Positions 42,269-50,309 of a DNA stretch of 64,000 nucleotides are shown one piece after another; within the stretch, counting starts at the first letter, position 1, and every line of letters starts with the position of its first letter. A program made the translations under genes and the position numbers. Source of the DNA: Bacteroidales bacterium (GTDB lineage Bacteria; Bacteroidota; Bacteroidia; Bacteroidales; F082); assembly GCA_016936355.1 (NCBI GenBank), contig JAFGYB010000001.1:124001-188000 (forward strand), read 5' to 3'. The notes under the pieces were generated by a model. It was not told where the DNA came from and ran no database searches. It was given only the letters and a program-made list of their open reading frames with translations.

Positions 42269-45095
42269 ATTCAAATCCAAAATCTCTTCCTTTATCCACG
42301 GCCGGTATTCCGTATTTCATCCAAACCGGTTCTGGAGCATCTTTCAGGTAATAATCGAAAAACTGTTGCATGCGATGCGACAGGTCTTTTTCATCACCCC
42401 GGTGGTTCAGGTTGTGGGGTTGACCGTTGTATACCATCATCCATACCGGTTTTCCCAGACGGCGCATGGCACTGAACAGTTCGATGCCCTGATACCACGG
42501 CACGGCATTGTCCTTGTCGTTGTGCATGATCAGCAAGGGTGTCTCAATACGCGGAACGGCAAACAGGGGTGAATTCTCCAGGTACAGCGGCAGTTTGTCC
42601 CAAAGGGTTCCGCCAATTCGACTTTGCGTGTGTTCGTACTGGAATTCACGACTCATACCGCTCCCCCATCGGATGCCACCATAAGCAGAAGTCATGTTGC
42701 TTACCGGAGCTCCGGCTTCGGCACAACGGAACATATTGGTTCGGGTCACCAGAAATGCCGACTGATATCCGCCCCAGCTTTGTCCCTGCATACCCAGGCG
42801 GTCGCGGTTGATAAACGGATAACGGTCGCACATGGCCTGGGTACCGCTCACCACACAATTGTAAGCACTTGCACCGGGATAACCGTCTTTGTATTTGATA
42901 TCGGGTATAAAGATCACATATCCGTTGCTGGTGTAATAGCTGAAATTGATCACCGAGCGGCTGGGACTGGGTGTGTAATACTGATGAATGTCGTTGGAAT
43001 AGCGTTCGTAGAAATACACGATCATGGGGTACTTCTTAGTGGGATCGAAATTGGCCGGTTTATACAGCAATCCCTGCAGGGTATCCCCGTCGAAGGTTTT
43101 CCAGCTGACCAGTTGTACACTGCCCCACAGATAGTCTTTCTGCTGCGGGTTGGCATTGGAAATTCTTAGGATATGCTGAAAATCCATGTTGCTGAGGTAC
43201 AGATCCGGATATACCTGGAACGACATTTTTCTCCATAGCAGGACATCGGCATTTTTAGCCTTTACGGGATAGAGGAATGAATAATCTTCCATGATCAGCT
43301 GATCCAGTTTTCCTTTTTTGTTGAGGCTGAAATAACCGCTTTGTTTTGTTTTCAGATTGAAGGCCGAAAGCAAATATTTTTCGGGCAGGGTTTGGGCTTC
43401 TCTGTCCAGTCGCACATTGCGGAACACCACATCATTTTTTCGTCCAAATCCATGGGTGATGTTTTCCGGTTTATTTTTTCCTGAAGGATCCAGCAACCAA
43501 AGGTCATAACGGTCGTAAACCACTAGTTTGCCGTCTTTGGTCCAGCCTGCTCTGCCGTAAGCTCCGGCTTCGTTGGGCACATCGTTCAATACGTTATAAA
43601 AAGGAACCGGGATGTTGGCAGTTAGATTGATGTTGGTTCCGGTATTGATGCGGTACACATTCCAGGTACTGTCGAAAATATTGTACCAGGCCACCGATTT
43701 TTGGTCCGGCGACAGGGAAGCACCTTCGGCCACTTTCTTCAGAATGAGTTTTCTTTCACCGGTTTTCCGGTTGATGAGATAAACGTTGTTGAACCACTGA
43801 CCGATCCAGGAAGTCATTTTCAGGTATGGAGTATCGTCGTAACCCAGACTGTATTCGCCTTTGGCTTTGGTGTTGATAAGTACGGTTTTAACCGCTGAAT
43901 CTGCCAGTTGCACCAGGCGGTTATCTTTGGGATAGTAAACGGCCATATAGGAACGATTTTTTTCTCTACTCAGCTGAACTTTTTGCTGCGGCTGGAGTAA
44001 TTTATCTTTCCAGTTCCAGATATCCACCCTTACCTTTTCCGAAGGAGCCAGTGTATCTTTGACCGGGGGCAGGGGTTTGGGTGCCGTTCCGAAATACAAC
44101 TCGGTTCCGGCATCATTGAAATAAATACTGCCGTGTGTGCTCACCGACCAGCCTTTTTTCAGCTGCTGAAACTCGTTGCCGGATACATTCACTGTCTTGT
44201 TTTTCTTCAGGTCCACATAATACAGCTGGTAGGCCTTGTTCTTGACCGTATCGTTGGAATAGGTAAACGCCAGCTGTTTTCCGTCACGGGACAGGCTGAT
44301 GTCTTTCGAATAGCCCGATTCACTAAAAAGTATCGTTGTTTTTCTGGTATCGGGATCAAATCCAACGATTTGAATTCGGTTTATTGTATCACGGGGCACC
44401 TGAACAAAGGCCAGCTCGGATCCGTTCTTCGAAACGGTGTATTCCGTCACGTTTTTAAAACCCAGTGTATCCCCGGTTTTCATATCATAAAAAACCAGCA
44501 AGTCACCCTTTTCGGGTTTCAGTTTGGGTTTTTTCTCCTTCTTTTCTTTCTTTTCCGTTTTTTCGGGTTGTTTTTCCTCTTTGCTCTTTACCTTTTCTTT
44601 TGCATCGTCCTTCTTCACTTTCTTTTTCAGCGATTCTTTTTTCATCAGGAAGGCAACCCAGGTGCCTCCTTCTTCGGGTATGCGATAATCTTTGATCTGT
44701 CCCAATTTTTTGCTTTGACCGGTGGCCATATCAATAACAGCCAACGTGTCGGAAGGCATTTTACTTTTCTTTGCTTTCTTACGCTGCAGTTTCCTTATAT
44801 CACCGAACGGAGGTCGAATGGTGAATACTGCAAACGCTGAATTATGGGTAAAAGTGGCTCTGTGTCCCCGGGCTATAGAGTCCAACTTTTGATTTTCTAC
44901 ATTGTAAAAATAAACCCATCCGTCGCCTTCCTGAGGATTGATTTCATAGGTTACAAAATGTCCATTGTTGGAGGCTGAGACACTGCCTAATCTCTTCCAA
45001 TGATCATAGACAGAATGGTTTAACGGTACTTTCGTTTGTCCCCAGGTCAGTGTAACCAGGGCAGAGAAAGCCAGTAAGAGTAAAATTTTTTTCAT
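42258..45095 (-). CDS. Exported prolyl oligopeptidase-family (S9) peptidase
   Basis: The 945-residue protein has a signal peptide (ILLLLAFSALVTLTWGQ), a long beta-propeller region and a C-terminal alpha/beta-hydrolase domain from about residue 690. The catalytic Ser is in GMQGQSWGGYQSAF, Asp in MHNDKDNAVPW and His in NGQPHNLNH. It cleaves peptides in the periplasm. An unusual Lys/Glu tract of some 50 residues sits near 150-205 (KKVKKDDAKEKVK, KTEKKEKKEKK). It follows DUF5683 by 11 bases and so extends the parAB operon. Confidence 0.93.
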   Translation of the reverse strand: MKKILLLLAFSALVTLTWGQTKVPLNHSVYDHWKRLGSVSASNNGHFVTYEINPQEGDGWVYFYNVENQKLDSIARGHRATFTHNSAFAVFTIRPPFGDIRKLQRKKAKKSKMPSDTLAVIDMATGQSKKLGQIKDYRIPEEGGTWVAFLMKKESLKKKVKKDDAKEKVKSKEEKQPEKTEKKEKKEKKPKLKPEKGDLLVFYDMKTGDTLGFKNVTEYTVSKNGSELAFVQVPRDTINRIQIVGFDPDTRKTTILFSESGYSKDISLSRDGKQLAFTYSNDTVKNKAYQLYYVDLKKNKTVNVSGNEFQQLKKGWSVSTHGSIYFNDAGTELYFGTAPKPLPPVKDTLAPSEKVRVDIWNWKDKLLQPQQKVQLSREKNRSYMAVYYPKDNRLVQLADSAVKTVLINTKAKGEYSLGYDDTPYLKMTSWIGQWFNNVYLINRKTGERKLILKKVAEGASLSPDQKSVAWYNIFDSTWNVYRINTGTNINLTANIPVPFYNVLNDVPNEAGAYGRAGWTKDGKLVVYDRYDLWLLDPSGKNKPENITHGFGRKNDVVFRNVRLDREAQTLPEKYLLSAFNLKTKQSGYFSLNKKGKLDQLIMEDYSFLYPVKAKNADVLLWRKMSFQVYPDLYLSNMDFQHILRISNANPQQKDYLWGSVQLVSWKTFDGDTLQGLLYKPANFDPTKKYPMIVYFYERYSNDIHQYYTPSPSRSVINFSYYTSNGYVIFIPDIKYKDGYPGASAYNCVVSGTQAMCDRYPFINRDRLGMQGQSWGGYQSAFLVTRTNMFRCAEAGAPVSNMTSAYGGIRWGSGMSREFQYEHTQSRIGGTLWDKLPLYLENSPLFAVPRIETPLLIMHNDKDNAVPWYQGIELFSAMRRLGKPVWMMVYNGQPHNLNHRGDEKDLSHRMQQFFDYYLKDAPEPVWMKYGIPAVDKGRDFGFEYAK

Positions 45096-45106
45096 GGTTA
45101 ATTTTT

Positions 45107-45700
45107 TTAGAAGTTAAAACGAAGGGTTACTCCGTTGTATGATGGAGTTTGTCGGTTTACTGTTGGTTGTTTGATTATGGGATATACATCCATACTCAGG
45201 TTGTCGGACACATTCCAATGGGTGAACTGTGCATCCACATTGGCATCAATCATTTGAAGAATATACCAGGCTCCCATAACGATGTAGGAGAGCTGCATAT
45301 TCCTTCGGTAATAGTCCCTGACGGTCTTCAATTGATACGGCTGGTAAATGGCAAGGGGATTGGTACAGGCTGAATCACTGACGACACAATTGTATGCGTC
45401 TCTGTATTTGGTGTATTCCCGGGTATTGAAAACCGCAGTATATCCGATCACAGCAAACCCGGCATAGACAATTGGAATTTTCCAGTATTTATGATTGTAA
45501 ATCTGTCCGCCACCAGGAATAAGGGCCCAAAGAGTAGCTTTGGTGGGCGATCGGGGAACGACAACTTTTGATTTGGTTTCTTTTTTAGATTCCTTTACTG
45601 TCTGCCCCTGTAAGACTTCAGGCACAGAAATGCCAAGCATCAGCAAAATTCCTACCGTAATTACTGCAACGTATTTTACTTTCCTGAAAGCTTTTCCCAT
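45107..45700 (-). CDS. DUF5683 membrane protein
   Basis: The 197-residue protein has an N-terminal hydrophobic segment (AVITVGILLMLGISVP), then SPTKATLWALIPGGGQIYNHKYWKIP with a second helix (IVYAGFAVIGYTAVF) and a third region (YIVMGAWYILQMIDANVDA). The ALxPGxGQIYN...WK pattern is the DUF5683 hallmark. In Bacteroidota it is regularly found directly after parB, as here with only one base between. Function unknown; envelope or segregation link is inferred from context. Confidence 0.9.
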   Translation of the reverse strand: MGKAFRKVKYVAVITVGILLMLGISVPEVLQGQTVKESKKETKSKVVVPRSPTKATLWALIPGGGQIYNHKYWKIPIVYAGFAVIGYTAVFNTREYTKYRDAYNCVVSDSACTNPLAIYQPYQLKTVRDYYRRNMQLSYIVMGAWYILQMIDANVDAQFTHWNVSDNLSMDVYPIIKQPTVNRQTPSYNGVTLRFNF

Positions 45701-45701
45701 T

Positions 45702-46598
45702 TTATTTTTTCAAGAAGGAGACTATTTTTTCCAGTTCGTTGTCACTTTTAAAACTAATGACGATAGTGCCTTCACCTTTGTTGTTGCGTTTCATGCTCAC
45801 TTTAGTCCCCAGTGTCTCACTCAAACGGGCAGGCAGTTCTTTATATTGTTCCGGAATTTGCCGTTCTTCTTTCTTGGGAGGTTCGGATTGGGGGGCGTTC
45901 AGTTTGCGAACCATTTCTTCCACCTGTCGAACACTTAGTCCTTCGGTGATGATCTTTTTCAGCACTCGTAGCTGACTCCCTTCCTCTTCCACGCTAATCA
46001 GAGCGCGTGCATGTCCCATAGAGATCGATGCGTCGCGCAAGGCAATCTGTATCTCAGGCGGGAGTTTGAGTAATCGCAAAAAATTAGTAATGGTACTCCG
46101 GTTTTTTCCTACTCTTTCGCTCAGCTTTTCCTGCGTCAGCTTGCATTCTTCCATCAGTCGTTTGTAGCTGATGGCTACTTCTATAGCGTTCAAATCCTGA
46201 CGGTGAATATTCTCGATCAGGGCGAGCTCCAGCATTTGTTCATCGTTGGCCACACGGATAAAGGCAGGTATTTTTTCAACGCCCGCCAGTTTGGAAGCTT
46301 TAAGCCTTCGTTCACCGGCAATAAGCTGATATTGATCCCGGCCCATTTTACGTACAGTGATCGGCTGGATGACCCCCTGAATCTTAATGGATTCGGCGAG
46401 TTCATTCAACATCTTTTCATCAAAATCGGAGCGTGGTTGAAAGGGATTGGCTTCTATTTTATCAATGTCAAGTTCAGCTATAGCACCGGCAACATAATTG
46501 CCGGATATGTCTTTGGAGGTAATATCCGTATCGGGACTACTTAATATAGCATCCAAACCTCTCCCCAATACCCTTTTGGTAGATTTATTGTTCGTCAT
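45702..46598 (-). CDS. parB: Chromosome partitioning protein ParB
   Basis: The 298-residue protein has the CTPase/ParB domain (DKIEANPFQPRSDF, IQPITVRKMGRDQYQLIAGERRLKAS in parts, LALIENIHRQDLNAIE) and a helix-turn-helix (LTQEKLSERVGKNRSTITNFLRLLKLP, key STITNFLRLL), then a dimerisation tail. GERR is the CTP-binding box. It loads at parS and forms clamps used by ParA. It overlaps parA by 14 bases. I saw no parS palindrome in this window. Confidence 0.97.
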   Translation of the reverse strand: MTNNKSTKRVLGRGLDAILSSPDTDITSKDISGNYVAGAIAELDIDKIEANPFQPRSDFDEKMLNELAESIKIQGVIQPITVRKMGRDQYQLIAGERRLKASKLAGVEKIPAFIRVANDEQMLELALIENIHRQDLNAIEVAISYKRLMEECKLTQEKLSERVGKNRSTITNFLRLLKLPPEIQIALRDASISMGHARALISVEEEGSQLRVLKKIITEGLSVRQVEEMVRKLNAPQSEPPKKEERQIPEQYKELPARLSETLGTKVSMKRNNKGEGTIVISFKSDNELEKIVSFLKK

Positions 46599-47403
46599 CC
46601 GTTATGTTAATTTTTCGATCTTCGTTTTTGATATCGGTCATGTTGTTCTTCTGCAATAATTCGCGGGCCAGGTTCAGGTAATTAACCGCTCCCACGCTCT
46701 GTGCATCATGCATAATGATGGACTGGCCGAAGCTTGGGGCCTCGCTCAGTCTTGTATTTCTGTTGATAATAGTATCAAATACCAGTTGTTGGAAATGGGT
46801 TTTCACTTCTTCCACAACTTGTTTCGATAACCGCAACCGCACATCAAACATGGTCAGCAGTATGCCTTCAATGTCCAGTTGTGGGTTCAGACCACCTTGA
46901 ACAATTTTTATGGTATTCAGCAGTTTTCCTAATCCTTCAAGGGCAAAATACTCACACTGTACAGGAATCAGTGCCGAATCGGCAGCGGTTAAGGCGTTGA
47001 TGGTAATCAGCCCCAGCGATGGCGAACAGTCGATGATGACAAAATCGTAATCATCCCGAACCTGATCCACTACCCTTTTCATCATTTTTTCGCGGTTGGG
47101 CAAATTGATCATTTCAATCTCGGCTCCCACCAGATCAATATGTGCAGGCAAAAGTGACAGATGCGGGGTTTCTGTTTTTAAAATCACTTTGTTGGGGTCC
47201 ACTTCGTCGATCAGGCATTCATAAATACTGGACTGAATATTTTTGGGATCAAAGCCGATTCCTGAGGTGGCATTCGCCTGCGGATCGGCATCGATCAACA
47301 ATGTTTTATATTCCAACACCGACAAGGCAGCGGCCAAGCTGATCGCGGTTGTGGTCTTTCCTACACCACCTTTCTGATTGGTAATGGCAATGGTTTTTCC
47401 CAT
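46585..47403 (-). CDS. parA: Chromosome partitioning ATPase ParA/Soj
   Basis: The 272-residue protein has the deviant Walker A motif NQKGGVGKTTTAISLAAAL, LLIDADPQANAT, FVIIDCSPSLGLITINAL and PVQCEYFALEGLGKL. It is a dimerising ATPase that moves ParB-bound origins over the nucleoid. It leads the operon parA-parB-DUF5683-S9-141aa. A TAGTTTTG -7-like box (47430-47437) and an inverted repeat (47443-47467) lie upstream. Confidence 0.97.
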   Translation of the reverse strand: MGKTIAITNQKGGVGKTTTAISLAAALSVLEYKTLLIDADPQANATSGIGFDPKNIQSSIYECLIDEVDPNKVILKTETPHLSLLPAHIDLVGAEIEMINLPNREKMMKRVVDQVRDDYDFVIIDCSPSLGLITINALTAADSALIPVQCEYFALEGLGKLLNTIKIVQGGLNPQLDIEGILLTMFDVRLRLSKQVVEEVKTHFQQLVFDTIINRNTRLSEAPSFGQSIIMHDAQSVGAVNYLNLARELLQKNNMTDIKNEDRKINITDDEQ

Positions 47404-47429
47404 AATAAATCTTCACATTTGTAATCGTA

Positions 47430-47467
47430 CAAAACTACCCATTTTAGGGTTTGTGGAAAGCCCTAAA
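47430..47467 (-). promoter_or_regulatory. parA promoter region with inverted repeat
   Basis: On the minus strand TAGTTTTG (47437-47430) lies 26 bases upstream of the parA ATG. At its -33 position is an inverted repeat, TTTAGGG (47443-47449) and CCCTAAA (47461-47467), with 11 bases between. No T-run follows on the minus strand, so an operator is more likely than a terminator. Confidence 0.45.
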
Positions 47468-47522
47468 GATGTTAAGTTTTCAACATATTGCCGGAGGAAA
47501 GATTGACAATAAGCAGCGGGTT

Positions 47523-47897
47523 TTATTCTGATTCTTTCTCGGTATCTGTTTCACCAAGGTCTTCGAAACTCACATCCACATGTACACTATCGTTTTCGTT
47601 ATCCACATCCGGTGTTTCTTCATGTCCTTCAGGTATATCTCCCGTTTCAATGAACCGAATAGCACTGTCCAGACCTTTGACAAATTTCTCAAAATCTTCC
47701 CTGTAGAGGAAAATCTTATGCTTTTCATAAATAAACTTTCCCTCGTCGTTCAGGAACCGACGTTTGCTCTCCGTAATGGTCAGATAATACTGCCCATTCC
47801 TTGTTGTCTTCACATCAAAAAAATAAGTTCTTTTTCCTGCACGAACCGGCGTGGAAAAAACATCCGGTCTTCGTTCCTGTTTTTCTTGTTCTTCCAT
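47523..47897 (-). CDS. DUF3276 PUR-domain nucleic-acid-binding protein
   Basis: The 124-residue protein has a PUR-alpha-like repeat: VRAGKRTYFFDVKTTRNGQYYLTITESKRR (in parts KRTYFFDVK, YYLTITESKR) and HKIFLYREDFEKFVKGL, then an acidic tail rich in Glu/Asp (ETPDVDNENDSVHVD). PUR proteins bind ssDNA or RNA; BpuR of Borrelia is a known relative. Its own consensus promoter lies at 47927-47956. Confidence 0.92.
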   Translation of the reverse strand: MEEQEKQERRPDVFSTPVRAGKRTYFFDVKTTRNGQYYLTITESKRRFLNDEGKFIYEKHKIFLYREDFEKFVKGLDSAIRFIETGDIPEGHEETPDVDNENDSVHVDVSFEDLGETDTEKESE

Positions 47898-47926
47898 AAA
47901 TTCCTATACATTTTTTATTACAAACA

Positions 47927-47956
47927 CAAAAATAAGAATTATCAGCAATTATCAAA
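47927..47956 (-). promoter_or_regulatory. Consensus promoter of the DUF3276 gene
   Basis: On the minus strand TTTG (47956-47953), an 18-base spacer and TATTTTTG (47934-47927). Transcription would start near 47921, about 24 bases before the ATG. Confidence 0.72.
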
Positions 47957-48147
47957 ATTATGAGCCGGTAGAATTATTTCCGGAAAGCTGAATAATTATT
48001 AACAATAAGTCCTTCAAGCCAAAAATCATTTGATAATTTCATCTTCAGCTTTTTAATTTAGAATTAATTCAAATTGTTGAAATTTTCGTATTTTTGCACC
48101 CGAAATAAATGAAGCGGATAAAAAAAGAAATCAAATTATAAGGAAAA

Positions 48148-49476
48148 ATGGCAAAATTTGAAATTATAATGCCCAAAATGGGTGAGAGTATCATTGAAGC
48201 AACCATCACCAAATGGCTGAAAGTTGAAGGCGATGTTTTGGAAGAAGATGATGCTATTGTTGAGATCGCAACGGACAAGGTAGATTCCGAAATTCCGAGT
48301 CCAGTGGAAGGAACGCTGGTAAAAACTCTTTTCAAAGAAGGCGATGTGGTACCCGTGGGTGAAGTGATTGCTTATGTGGAAACCGAGGGCGATGATGATG
48401 CATCCGATGCGCCTGCTGAAGAAAGTGCCGATGTTGCCATTCCCGGTATCGAAGAGTTAAAAGAAAAACCTGTCGCTGAAGTAAAACAGGAAACTACCAA
48501 AGCCGCAGCAGAACCTCAAACCTATGATGATGCCACCCGTTTTTATTCACCCTTGGTGAAAAGTATTGCCAAAGCTGAGAATATTTCGGTTGCTGAACTG
48601 GAAAGTATTGCCGGAAGTGGTAAAGATGGCAGAGTAACCAAAAAAGACATTCTCTCTTACGTGGAAAGCAGACAGCCTGGCCAAGCCCCAGTTGCTGCTC
48701 AGGCTGCTCCCAAAGCCCAAAGCAAAGAAATGCCCAAGATGAACCTTCCGGAAGTTCGTACGGAATCGGGCGATCAGATCGTGGAAATGGACCGCATGCG
48801 CAAGATGATTGCAGATCACATGGTCATGTCGAAACAGGTTTCACCCCACGTTACTTCATTTATCGATGTGGATGTAACCAATGTGGTAAACTGGAGAAAC
48901 AAAACCAAAGACAGTTTCTTCAAACGAGAAGGAGAAAAACTGACCTTTACTCCTATCTTTATTCACGCCGCGGCCCGGGCATTGAAAGAATACCCTCAGG
49001 TAAATGCATCCGTGGACGGATACAACATCATTTACCGGAAAAATATTAACATTGGTATGGCTACTGCTTTGCCCAACGGCAACCTGATTGTTCCGGTTAT
49101 CAAGAATGTGGACGAAAAGAGCCTGCTGGGTGTTGTGAAATCAGTGAATAACCTGGCCAATCGTGCCCGCACCAATGCATTGTCGCCCGATGAAATTTCC
49201 GGAGGCACCTTTACCATGACCAATTTTGGTACGTTTGACAGTTTGACCGGAACCCCCATCATCAATCAGCCTCAGGTAGCTATTCTGGGAGTGGGTGGTA
49301 TCAGAAAACAACCGGTGGTAATGGAAACATCTCAGGGAGATGTGATTGCCATCCGACACATCATGATCCTTTCGCTGGCCTATGACCACAGAATTGTGGA
49401 CGGAGCTCTTGGTGGTATGTACATCAAGAAAGTAAAAGAGATTCTGGAAGGTTGGGATACAAACCTGGAAATCTAG
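48148..49476 (+). CDS. Lipoyl dihydrolipoamide acyltransferase E2
   Basis: The 442-residue protein has one lipoyl domain (Lys in EIATDKVDSEI, about residue 43), a peripheral-subunit-binding domain near 130-165 (FYSPLVKSIAKAENI, GSGKDGRVTKKDIL), an Ala/Pro linker and the catalytic domain. Its active-site motif is SLAYDHRIVDGALGG (His and Asp near the C-terminus). It transfers the acyl group to CoA in a 2-oxoacid dehydrogenase. Acyl specificity is not clear; branched-chain or generic type. No E1 or E3 gene adjoins it; fused E1 genes lie at 1-645 and 28641. A TATTTTTG box lies at 48089-48096. Confidence 0.94.
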   Translation: MAKFEIIMPKMGESIIEATITKWLKVEGDVLEEDDAIVEIATDKVDSEIPSPVEGTLVKTLFKEGDVVPVGEVIAYVETEGDDDASDAPAEESADVAIPGIEELKEKPVAEVKQETTKAAAEPQTYDDATRFYSPLVKSIAKAENISVAELESIAGSGKDGRVTKKDILSYVESRQPGQAPVAAQAAPKAQSKEMPKMNLPEVRTESGDQIVEMDRMRKMIADHMVMSKQVSPHVTSFIDVDVTNVVNWRNKTKDSFFKREGEKLTFTPIFIHAAARALKEYPQVNASVDGYNIIYRKNINIGMATALPNGNLIVPVIKNVDEKSLLGVVKSVNNLANRARTNALSPDEISGGTFTMTNFGTFDSLTGTPIINQPQVAILGVGGIRKQPVVMETSQGDVIAIRHIMILSLAYDHRIVDGALGGMYIKKVKEILEGWDTNLEI

Positions 49477-49496
49477 AATATCCAAAAAGTTCAACA

Positions 49497-49527
49497 AAGC
49501 TGCTTTCGTAGAAGGCAGCTTTTTTTA
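49497..49527 (+). terminator. Intrinsic terminator after E2
   Basis: Stem AAAGCTGC / GCAGCTTT, extended by TTTC/GAAG, around a GTA loop, followed by seven T. Confidence 0.88.
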
Positions 49528-49565
49528 TTCGCACTGCTCCTGTACAGAGGGGCATTCAATTGCCG

Positions 49566-49594
49566 TTGCTTTGCCAAAAATTAATGTACATTTG
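49566..49594 (+). promoter_or_regulatory. Consensus promoter of the LolD-like gene
   Basis: TTG at 49566-49568, an 18-base spacer and TACATTTG at 49587-49594. Transcription would start near 49600, leaving a leader of about 12 bases. Confidence 0.65.
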
Positions 49595-49611
49595 TTTTTC
49601 AATTTAAACGA

Positions 49612-50274
49612 ATGATTCTTGCTGAAAACATCCATAAAACCTACGGTAGTGTAGCCGTATTGAAGGGAATTAATCTTCGTGTCAACAAAAGCGAAATTGT
49701 TTCCATTACCGGAGCCTCCGGTGCCGGAAAGTCCACCCTCCTTCAAATACTGGGCACTATTGAGAATGCCGATCAGGGGAGCCTCACCATTGATGGGATC
49801 AATACCCGAAAACTGAAGGACAAAAGTTTGTCGGCTTTTCGTAACAAGCACATCGGTTTTGTATTTCAGTTTCATCATTTGTTACCCGAATTTACGGCCC
49901 TTGAAAATATATGTGTTCCTGCTTTTATAGCTGGTCAAAATAAGAAAGAAGCCGAGAAAAGAGCCTGGGAACTGTTGGATTTCATACAGCTGAAAGAGCG
50001 TGCCCATCACAAACCGGCCGCCCTTTCCGGAGGGGAACAGCAACGCATCGCTGTTGCACGGGCACTGATCAACAGGCCTTCGGTCATCTTTGCCGACGAG
50101 CCTTCGGGAAACCTGGATTCCAATGCTTCCAAAGCGCTTCATCAGTTGTTTCTCGACTTAAGAAAAGAATGGGGACATACATTTGTCATAGTGACCCACA
50201 GCCCCGAACTGGCAGCTCTTACTGATCATCAGTTTATTATTCAGGACGGACTTATTGTCTCGGAAAATAATTAA
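49612..50274 (+). CDS. lolD: ABC transporter ATPase, LolD/MacB type
   Basis: The 220-residue protein has Walker [17 protein letters not shown]-loop [17 protein letters not shown], signature [15 protein letters not shown], Walker [13 protein letters not shown] and the H-loop [10 protein letters not shown]. The [10 protein letters not shown] motif is typical of LolD, the ATPase that powers lipoprotein release from the inner membrane. No LolC/E permease gene adjoins it, which is common in this phylum. The large repeat protein follows after 35 bases. Confidence 0.93.
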   Translation: MILAENIHKTYGSVAVLKGINLRVNKSEIVSITGASGAGKSTLLQILGTIENADQGSLTIDGINTRKLKDKSLSAFRNKHIGFVFQFHHLLPEFTALENICVPAFIAGQNKKEAEKRAWELLDFIQLKERAHHKPAALSGGEQQRIAVARALINRPSVIFADEPSGNLDSNASKALHQLFLDLRKEWGHTFVIVTHSPELAALTDHQFIIQDGLIVSENN

Positions 50275-50309
50275 GGGCCTGATACGTTTGATAAATGAGA
50301 TAAACTGAT

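Noticed and set aside
44133-44840. 235-residue plus ORF inside the S9 peptidase gene
   Set aside because: Antisense shadow of the peptidase Lys/Glu tract; hydrophobic, Phe-rich product with no family features.
45702-47522. A parS site near parAB
   Set aside because: I looked for a CACGTG-centred palindrome and saw none in or around the operon; a scan by program would be needed to be certain.
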